Source: Fibrobacterota bacterium
GTDB taxonomy: Bacteria; Fibrobacterota; Chitinivibrionia; Chitinivibrionales; Chitinispirillaceae
Reading direction: 5' to 3'
NCBI GenBank assembly: GCA_023412475.1
Contig: JAEYNR010000036.1
Coordinates: 1 to 37,851 of the forward strand
Length of the DNA stretch: 37,851 nt
Within the stretch, counting starts at the first letter, position 1, and each line of letters starts with the position of its first letter. Under the pieces are notes generated by a model. That model ran no database searches. It was not told the origin of the DNA and saw only the letters and a list, made by a program, of their open reading frames with translations. Below are positions 33,030-37,851 of the stretch, one piece after another. Made by a program: the position numbers and the translations under genes.

Positions 33030-35456
33030 ATGAAAAAAATAGTTGGAATTAACATATTACTGATTTTGCAATTGACCGTTACTGCTGCAGTTGATCCTAC
33101 CACCTCCGGTTTGGGCTTTACCCTTGGGCGCAATGTCAATGGTCACACTTTTGAAGCAGCTTTTAATAATCCTGCAATCCTGGGTGTCCATAGAACCCCC
33201 AAGTCAGGGCTCATATTACCGTTAACCAATTTCAGCGTAGGGCAATGGAGCGATAAACTGACATTGTCACCTACCAACCGTTACTGGGTAGCTGACAAAG
33301 AAGAGCTTTCTGCTTTGATAACCAAAGTTCTTAAAAGAAGCTATCGGCTGGATGGATTAAGTCCAGAGGAGGTTTTCAGAAAACTGGGAAAAAAACTGCA
33401 GGGGGGATTTTCAATTTACAGTGGCTTAAGTACTACTCTTCTGAATTATTCAGGAAACCGATTCGGATTTGATATTACCACACATTTCAATAGTGAATCA
33501 AAAATTCCGGAAGGACCTTTAATGGTTTTATTCGGTACTGATAAGGGCCTTAAAGAAGGTAATAAGCTGGATCTCAGTGATTTAAGACATAAGTCAATAT
33601 GGGCCACCGATTTCTCTTTTCTCATGGGACTGCCAGTCAATATTCCAGCTTTACATAGTTTTTTCAGGCTCGAACAGGGAGCCGGTGGGGTAGGGCTTAA
33701 ATATGTCATGGGACATTCGGCATTGATTGCTGAAACCAAGTCGGGCAGCCTTTATTATAACGAAAATACTAATGAAATTGAAGCGGATGGATCGGTCAAT
33801 GTTCGCACCGCTGGAGCAGGTTTTTCGGGCCCATGGAGATTTGACAATCCTTTTGGCAGCGCAATACCGGTTTCCGGTCATGGAATCGGAGTGGATGTCG
33901 GAGGTATCTTGTATAATAATAGAGCTAAGTTCTCAATCAATGTACAGAATCTGGGAGTAATCTTCTGGATGAAGGATGCCAAAGAAGCCATCTATCAGTT
34001 GAAAGATAAAAATCTAGATGCTCTCAATATCTTAGATGGTATTGAAGAGGCCAAAGATAACAATGGAAAGACTGAACTTTACATTTTCGATCAACTGGTT
34101 AACGACACGCTTCAGAAAACAAAGGTCTTTACAACACTTCTTCCATTGTCTTTAAACATCGGTTATTCCTATTCCTGTGACTTTTCCAAATCCCATCCGA
34201 TGCTTGCTCAATACGTAAATGTAGCTGCAAACTATGAACAGCAGCTTGATGGAGGACCCGGGCGATCCTACATACCCAGAATATCTATAGGAGGAGAAAC
34301 AGGAATGTTGCGCGGTCACTTCCCTTTTCGTATTGGGTATGTTTTTGGTGGTCCGGAAAAAATCGCTTCTGCGTTCGGGTTTGGAATAAAAGCAAGGGTT
34401 GGAACTTTTAACTTCAGTTGCAAATCAATCGGTACTCCTGTGTGGATTCCAAAACGCGGTATAGAGCTGGCTGCAGGATTCCAGCTAAACTGGGGAATGA
34501 CTTCGGATGCAGATAAGGATGGAATCATGGATAGAGATGACCAGTGCCCATCGGTCCCGGAGGATAAAGATGGGTTTATGGATGAGGACGGGTGTCCGGA
34601 TTACGACAATGATCAGGATGGTATAGCTGATTCCCTTGATAAATGCCCCAATGTTGCAGAGGATTTGGATGGTTTTGAAGATGAGGACGGGTGTCCCGAT
34701 TATGACAATGATCAGGATGGTATAGCTGATTCCCTTGATAACTGTCTCAATGTTGCAGAAGACAAGGATGGTTTTGAAGACAATGATGGGTGCCCAGAAT
34801 ATGACAATGATCAGGATGGTATAGCTGATTCTCTCGATAAATGTCCCAATGCTGCAGAAGACAAAGATAGCTTTGAAGATGACGACGGGTGTCCGGATTA
34901 TGATAACGACAAGGATGGAATACCGGACTCTCTGGATGGATGTCCTGACATACCAGAGACTTATAATGGTTACAGAGATGATGATGGTTGCCCGGATACT
35001 CTTATCAAACCAACCGAAAAGGAAACCAAAGTCCTTAATACAAAATTAAGAGCAGTTAACTTCAAGTCTGGAAGTGCAGTGCTGCTTCCGGGGTCCTTTG
35101 CTGCGCTGGATTATATCGTCTCTTTTCTGAATCAGTTCTCTCATTTACGCTACGAAATCCAGGGACACACTGATTCTCAGGGCTCCGATGATTTTAACCT
35201 TGTGCTCTCTGCTGCTCGTGCTGCAACGGTAAGAGGATATCTGCTGTTAAAAGGAGTTCAGGACTCCAATCTGATCGCTATCGGATACGGTGAGTCGATG
35301 CCTATTGCTGATAACAACACTGCTGCTGGAAGAGCGATTAACCGCAGGGTGGAATTTGTAATTATAGAGACAAACGATCAGTATAACATACTGAGAGAAA
35401 GAGAATCTGTGATAAGGGAAATGGTGGAGAAAGCAAAAATTAAACGCAGCTATTAA
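33030..35456 (+). CDS. OmpA-family outer membrane protein with thrombospondin type 3 repeats
   Basis: An 808-residue protein from the ATG at 33030 (ribosome binding site CGGAGAA). The ORF can be opened earlier at a GTG inside the previous gene, but that would bury the signal peptide MKKIVGINILLILQLTVTAA. Residues about 25-490 look like an outer membrane barrel with a TraF/DUF5723-like opening (FTLGRNVNGHTFEAAFNNPA). Residues 492-655 hold five TSP3 calcium-binding repeats of 33 residues (DNDQDGIADSLDKCPN, EDGCPDYDN). Residues about 671-785 are an OmpA C-terminal domain: YEIQGHTDSQGSDDFNLVLS, AARAATVRGYL, GYGESMPIADN, RAINRRVEFVI, which binds peptidoglycan. It likely ties the outer membrane to the wall. 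Confidence 0.9.
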   Translation: MKKIVGINILLILQLTVTAAVDPTTSGLGFTLGRNVNGHTFEAAFNNPAILGVHRTPKSGLILPLTNFSVGQWSDKLTLSPTNRYWVADKEELSALITKVLKRSYRLDGLSPEEVFRKLGKKLQGGFSIYSGLSTTLLNYSGNRFGFDITTHFNSESKIPEGPLMVLFGTDKGLKEGNKLDLSDLRHKSIWATDFSFLMGLPVNIPALHSFFRLEQGAGGVGLKYVMGHSALIAETKSGSLYYNENTNEIEADGSVNVRTAGAGFSGPWRFDNPFGSAIPVSGHGIGVDVGGILYNNRAKFSINVQNLGVIFWMKDAKEAIYQLKDKNLDALNILDGIEEAKDNNGKTELYIFDQLVNDTLQKTKVFTTLLPLSLNIGYSYSCDFSKSHPMLAQYVNVAANYEQQLDGGPGRSYIPRISIGGETGMLRGHFPFRIGYVFGGPEKIASAFGFGIKARVGTFNFSCKSIGTPVWIPKRGIELAAGFQLNWGMTSDADKDGIMDRDDQCPSVPEDKDGFMDEDGCPDYDNDQDGIADSLDKCPNVAEDLDGFEDEDGCPDYDNDQDGIADSLDNCLNVAEDKDGFEDNDGCPEYDNDQDGIADSLDKCPNAAEDKDSFEDDDGCPDYDNDKDGIPDSLDGCPDIPETYNGYRDDDGCPDTLIKPTEKETKVLNTKLRAVNFKSGSAVLLPGSFAALDYIVSFLNQFSHLRYEIQGHTDSQGSDDFNLVLSAARAATVRGYLLLKGVQDSNLIAIGYGESMPIADNNTAAGRAINRRVEFVIIETNDQYNILRERESVIREMVEKAKIKRSY
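34512..34997 (+). repeat. 99-bp tandem repeats encoding TSP3 units
   Basis: GATCAGGATGGTATAGCTGA occurs at 34611, 34710 and 34809, an exact 99-base spacing (33 codons), and a diverged fourth copy (GACAAGGATGGAATACC) follows at 34908; a fifth, older unit precedes them at about 34512. The three central units are nearly identical in DNA, showing recent unequal exchange or gene conversion in-frame, so repeat number may vary between strains. Confidence 0.85.
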
Positions 35457-35468
35457 AAGATTCTTTAC

Positions 35469-35513
35469 CCCCGGAGTTGAGTTTTCAACAGGGGAAACAC
35501 TTCGGTTCTGGGG
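35469..35513 (+). repeat. Diverged palindromic element, copy 4a
   Basis: CCCCGGAG (35469-35476), 29 bases, TTCTGGGG (35506-35513). One base longer than the others and with a mismatch in each arm, but the inner edge GTTGAG and the position, seven bases before copy 4b, argue for the same family. It is the only copy that is not exactly 44 bp. It lies just past the OmpA stop codon. Confidence 0.6.
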
Positions 35514-35520
35514 TACAGTG

Positions 35521-35564
35521 CCCCAGAGGTGAAGTGTTTATAGATCAAAAAAACAACTCTGGGG
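35521..35564 (+). repeat. 44-bp palindromic element, copy 4b
   Basis: CCCCAGAG (35521-35528), 28 bases, CTCTGGGG (35557-35564). It forms a tandem pair with copy 4a in the convergent space between the OmpA/TSP3 gene and the epimerase/reductase gene. Paired copies of this kind resemble the clusters (BIMEs) of enterobacterial REP elements. Confidence 0.85.
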
Positions 35565-35629
35565 TGATTCAGACCACATCTGAGCCGTAGTTGATGAAAC
35601 TTTTCCGTTTCTATATTTATCCGGTGATC

Positions 35630-36598
35630 TCAAGGGGATTCAGATGACTGTTTCTGCAGGCTTTCCAGCCAGTAACCATACAGATCGTTCAGCGTTTTCT
35701 CAAAAGGGATGATCGCCTGCCAGCCTGTCTCTTTTTTTAACAGAGAATTGTCGCCCAGCATTATCGTGTTGGTCTTGTGGGAACGCAACTTTTTTTCATC
35801 AGATTTTATGGTTATCTCTTTTGTGGATTTCGATATGAGAGAAGTCAAGATCCATTGCAAAGAGATGCCCTTTCCGCTGCAGACATTGTATACTCTGCCA
35901 CTTATTCCATTCTCCAGTATTGAACAGTATGCTCTGACCACATCTCTTACATCAGTAAAATCGATAACTGAATCAAGATTTCCAACCGATATTGTAGCAT
36001 CAGTTAAGCCAATCTCTATCGAAGCGACTTGCTTTGCCCAATCAGAGCAGACAAAACGTGGGGATTGTGCCGGGCCGGTATGATTAAAGGAGCGTGTACA
36101 TCTTACATCCAGACCATATTGTCGATGGTACTGTTGACCGATCAGTTCGGCTGCATATTTGGAGATCCCGTAAAAATTGGTAGGCGATGGATGAATAGTT
36201 TCTGAAACCTGCTCAGAGTTGATATCATCACTATACTCTTTTGAAGAACCGATAAGAAGGACTTTTGCAGAGGGGCAGTGCTGCTTAATAGCATCCAGGA
36301 TCGAAACCGTACCCATAATATTGATTTCCAGAGCATGAGCTGGAGAGAGGTCCGCTTCGGGAAGATAACTGATCGCTGCCAGATGGCAAATTGTGTCAGG
36401 TTGAACACTCTGTAGATACCTGCCCAGCAAACTGGTGTTTAAGATATCGATCTGCTGATACACTACCCTATCATAGGGGCATTGCGCCCAGCGATCAATT
36501 CCGTATACTTCCAGGTTATTGCTGATCAGATATTCGGAAAGCCATTTTCCTACAAAGCCGGTTATTCCGGTTATCAGTGTTTTTCGTGTAGCAGTCAT
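35630..36598 (-). CDS. NAD(P)-dependent nucleotide-sugar epimerase/reductase (GMD/RMD-like)
   Basis: A 322-residue extended short-chain dehydrogenase. Rossmann motif GITGFVGKWL at 10-19, HLAAISYLPEA (active loop), the Ser of LIGSSKEY, and the catalytic Tyr-Lys pair in NFYGISKYAAE. The stretch CTRSFNHTGPAQSPRFVCSD and FTDVRDVVRAY-SILENG match the GDP-mannose 4,6-dehydratase / GDP-4-dehydro-6-deoxymannose reductase branch, and the missing Glu of the dehydratase TxxxE set in favour of Ser-Tyr-Lys leans to a reductase (Rmd-like), with doubt. It would supply deoxyhexose for surface polysaccharide. It stands alone; no other sugar genes are visible. No good Shine-Dalgarno before the ATG, as the region upstream is A-rich. 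Confidence 0.85.
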   Translation of the reverse strand: MTATRKTLITGITGFVGKWLSEYLISNNLEVYGIDRWAQCPYDRVVYQQIDILNTSLLGRYLQSVQPDTICHLAAISYLPEADLSPAHALEINIMGTVSILDAIKQHCPSAKVLLIGSSKEYSDDINSEQVSETIHPSPTNFYGISKYAAELIGQQYHRQYGLDVRCTRSFNHTGPAQSPRFVCSDWAKQVASIEIGLTDATISVGNLDSVIDFTDVRDVVRAYCSILENGISGRVYNVCSGKGISLQWILTSLISKSTKEITIKSDEKKLRSHKTNTIMLGDNSLLKKETGWQAIIPFEKTLNDLYGYWLESLQKQSSESP

Positions 36599-36822
36599 AA
36601 TTATCTTATTTTTTTTTCAGTTAATTTGTAAAAATATATACTTTTAGCCGAAGCTCCAAAACAGAATTACAGTCTCACCAAAAAGTAGTACACTGCATGT
36701 AATAGTGGTTTGTGGGCAAACTTGTGCAAACGTTCTGCCTTTCTTTTACCTTTTCGGTACGGTTTTTATCGATTAACCACACATGATGAGTTTGGTGATT
36801 TGGTGCTGGACTTATCTATACA

Positions 36823-36866
36823 CCCCAGAGTTGTAATCTGTCACACATTGGGTTTTCACTTCCGGG
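36823..36866 (+). repeat. 44-bp palindromic element, copy 5
   Basis: CCCCAGAG (36823-36830), 28 bases, CTTCCGGG (36859-36866). The right arm is the most diverged of the 44-bp copies, with two changes, and the inner left edge is TTGT rather than GTRA. Length and left arm identify it as a member. It is about 265 bases upstream of the transposase-like gene. Confidence 0.7.
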
Positions 36867-37015
36867 AAAAGCTGTAGCAAAATTATACCTTAGCAAGATG
36901 CATTTTGAGCAGGAAAAAGACAAAGCTAGAAAAGTGGTTTGTTTTCAGGCTTTTGAGATGGCCTTCTTCACTGGTATAGGGGGTGTGCGACTGCCTTATG
37001 GTTCGGGTTTGGGCT

Positions 37016-37059
37016 CCCCAGAGGTAAATTTTCTACTTCATAACATTTCATCTCTGGGG
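37016..37059 (+). repeat. 44-bp palindromic element, copy 6
   Basis: CCCCAGAG (37016-37023), 28 bases, CTCTGGGG (37052-37059). Both arms perfect; the inner right edge is TTTCAT. The spacer matches copy 3 at 21 of 28 positions, so the elements are homologous throughout and not just at the arms. It ends 71 bases before the start of the transposase-like gene. Confidence 0.88.
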
Positions 37060-37103
37060 CAGACTTCCTGGAATGAAAGTTGCACCTCTATTTCCCAAAA
37101 ATG

Positions 37104-37119
37104 CCTTTTTCGAAAAAGG
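37104..37119 (+). promoter_or_regulatory. Palindrome covering the ribosome binding site
   Basis: CCTTTTTCGAAAAAGG is a perfect 16-bp palindrome whose right arm contains the AAAGG of the Shine-Dalgarno sequence of the gene starting at 37131. When folded in RNA it would hide the ribosome binding site, so it could keep the transposase-like protein at a low level. The A/T-rich stem is weak, and the effect is inferred. Confidence 0.45.
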
Positions 37120-37130
37120 AAAAAAATCCA

Positions 37131-37851
37131 ATGAGCACAAAACCAAGAATCGTCGCCCCTGGTGTTATCTACCACGTTTCATCAAAAGGAGTACAGGATC
37201 TTCAAATGTTTGAAAAAGAGGAGCTAAAAGTCTTCTTTCTTGAACAGTTGTCCAGAACCCTCGAAAAATACAATTTCACCTGCCTTGCTTTTTCGATCTC
37301 CTTAAACCAATACCATCTGGCTCTTCGATCGGACCAACTGTCCATCTCTCTTGCAATGCAGCAGTTTAATTCTATTATTGCAAAAAAAGTAAACAAAGTG
37401 CTTAAGCGGGAAGGAACTGTTTTTTTCAGACGGTTTAGCTCTGTCATAGTAGAAGATAACAGACTTATAGACCTATTAAGAGAAGTTCATCTGGAAGGGG
37501 TAGAATTGGGTGAACTGAGCCTGGACGAACTCAGCCACTATAAGTTTTGCAGCCATTCGGTTATTATGGGAAACAACTTTTCCGATATAATAGATAAAGA
37601 AGCTATACTGAAACTGGCTGAGTTGAGTTCCAAAGAGAAATATCTTGAACTCATAAAAAAAACAGAATGCTTGGATGGTTTCTCCAAAATGATAAAAGAT
37701 ATCGAGCGTGGAAAAACCGGATTCCAGAAACCGCAACTGTATGTGATAGGAAAAGAGGAGTTTGTTAAAAAAATTATTGAGATAGACCGGTGTAGACGTG
37801 CTCGCATTGCCCGCCATATAAGTGAAAATATCGGTATGGAGAAAGTTGAGG
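37131..37851 (+). CDS. Y1/REP-associated transposase-like protein, 3' end outside window
   Basis: The first 240 residues of a Y1 (HUH-type, IS200/RAYT-like) transposase homologue. Recognisable parts: KPRIVAPGVIYHVSSKG (family start), FLEQLSRTLEKYNFTCLAFS, the HUH position ISLNQYHLAL (60-62), FFRRFSSVIVEDNRLIDLLR, and YKFCSHSVIMGN near 137-148, then a C-terminal extension IGKEEFVKKIIEIDR typical of the longer members with a DNA-binding tail. Two active-site residues appear changed: Gln60-Tyr61-His62 instead of His-Tyr-His, and REVHL (Glu118) where RYIHL normally carries the nucleophilic Tyr. So it may bind DNA without cutting. The start ATG has AAAGGA upstream. Two palindromic elements lie directly upstream. 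Confidence 0.82.
   Translation, partial: MSTKPRIVAPGVIYHVSSKGVQDLQMFEKEELKVFFLEQLSRTLEKYNFTCLAFSISLNQYHLALRSDQLSISLAMQQFNSIIAKKVNKVLKREGTVFFRRFSSVIVEDNRLIDLLREVHLEGVELGELSLDELSHYKFCSHSVIMGNNFSDIIDKEAILKLAELSSKEKYLELIKKTECLDGFSKMIKDIERGKTGFQKPQLYVIGKEEFVKKIIEIDRCRRARIARHISENIGMEKVE

Larger units (their letters stand above)
36599..37130. other. Intergenic region with two palindromic elements upstream of the transposase-like gene
   Basis: 532 bases with no credible gene; the plus-strand frame 36898-37134 runs through a palindrome and has no protein features. It contains element copies 5 and 6 and, near its end, a perfect 16-bp palindrome (37104-37119) at the ribosome binding site of the next gene. 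It must hold the promoter of the epimerase gene (minus) and probably that of the transposase-like gene (plus). Confidence 0.5.

Noticed and set aside
18953..37059. Reading the fixed 28-base middles of the palindromes as CRISPR spacers or attC-type integron sites
   Set aside because: Copies are dispersed over 18 kb, not arrayed, the middles are partly alike, no cas or integrase gene is present, and no gene cassettes lie between copies.
36898..37134. 78-codon plus-strand frame before the transposase-like gene
   Set aside because: It is translated through palindromic element copy 6 and has no family features; a chance frame.

Overview
The window looks like a piece of chromosome from an anaerobic, Gram-negative bacterium of the Fibrobacterota / wider FCB type. 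This is an inference from gene content, not from a marker gene. The evidence is a complete pyruvate:ferredoxin oxidoreductase, a fermentative D-lactate dehydrogenase, an OmpA-like protein with calcium-binding thrombospondin type 3 repeats, large exported proteins with lipoprotein or Sec signals, a GLUG-repeat protein with a sorting-like C-terminal domain, and an AT-rich background with long intergenic spaces. I see no rRNA, tRNA, CRISPR array, prophage or complete insertion sequence.

Layout. Bases 1-850 hold a 21-bp tandem repeat and then no convincing gene. Bases 845-2968 (minus strand) hold two copies of a small secreted protein on either side of a secreted beta-propeller-like protein. Bases 3660-6305 encode a GLUG-repeat surface protein. 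Bases 6404-7430 hold a radical SAM remnant. Next come a chemoreceptor (7431-9128), a CPBP membrane protease (minus), a decayed PfkB sugar kinase, and a translationally coupled operon of three membrane proteins, DUF2157, DUF4401 and GDYXXLXY (11453-14021). A barrel-like outer membrane protein (minus) is followed by a decay zone (16.6-18.9 kb) with a deleted type I restriction-modification locus, a long hairpin repeat and a truncated Rpn-type nuclease. From 19 to 28 kb the genes look intact: a zinc-ribbon/Yip1 protein, the operon nifJ - DHOD-like - triple BON - small protein, ettA, and a flavin reductase. Then come a radical SAM protein and ldhA (both minus), a lipoprotein plus OmpA/TSP3 pair, a nucleotide-sugar epimerase/reductase (minus), and at the right edge a Y1/REP-associated transposase-like gene that runs off the window.

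The most interesting signal is a family of about seven short palindromic elements, CCCCAGAG-N28-CTCTGGGG. Six are exactly 44 bp long and one diverged copy is 45 bp. All lie between genes and, where it can be judged, all point the same way. Two of them lie directly upstream of the transposase-like gene. That gene belongs to the family that mobilises REP elements, but by my reading it has lost the first His of the HUH motif (Gln-Tyr-His) and has Glu where the nucleophilic Tyr is expected. This suggests a REP-type system whose transposase homologue may have been repurposed. A second, unrelated palindrome family (GTAGAGACGTCCGG and its complement) occurs twice.

Functionally, PFOR, the DHOD-like flavoprotein and LdhA point to anaerobic pyruvate metabolism. 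Four separate broken genes (radical SAM, PfkB, HsdM/HsdR, Rpn) show ongoing loss of accessory genes by deletion, frameshift and nonsense mutation.
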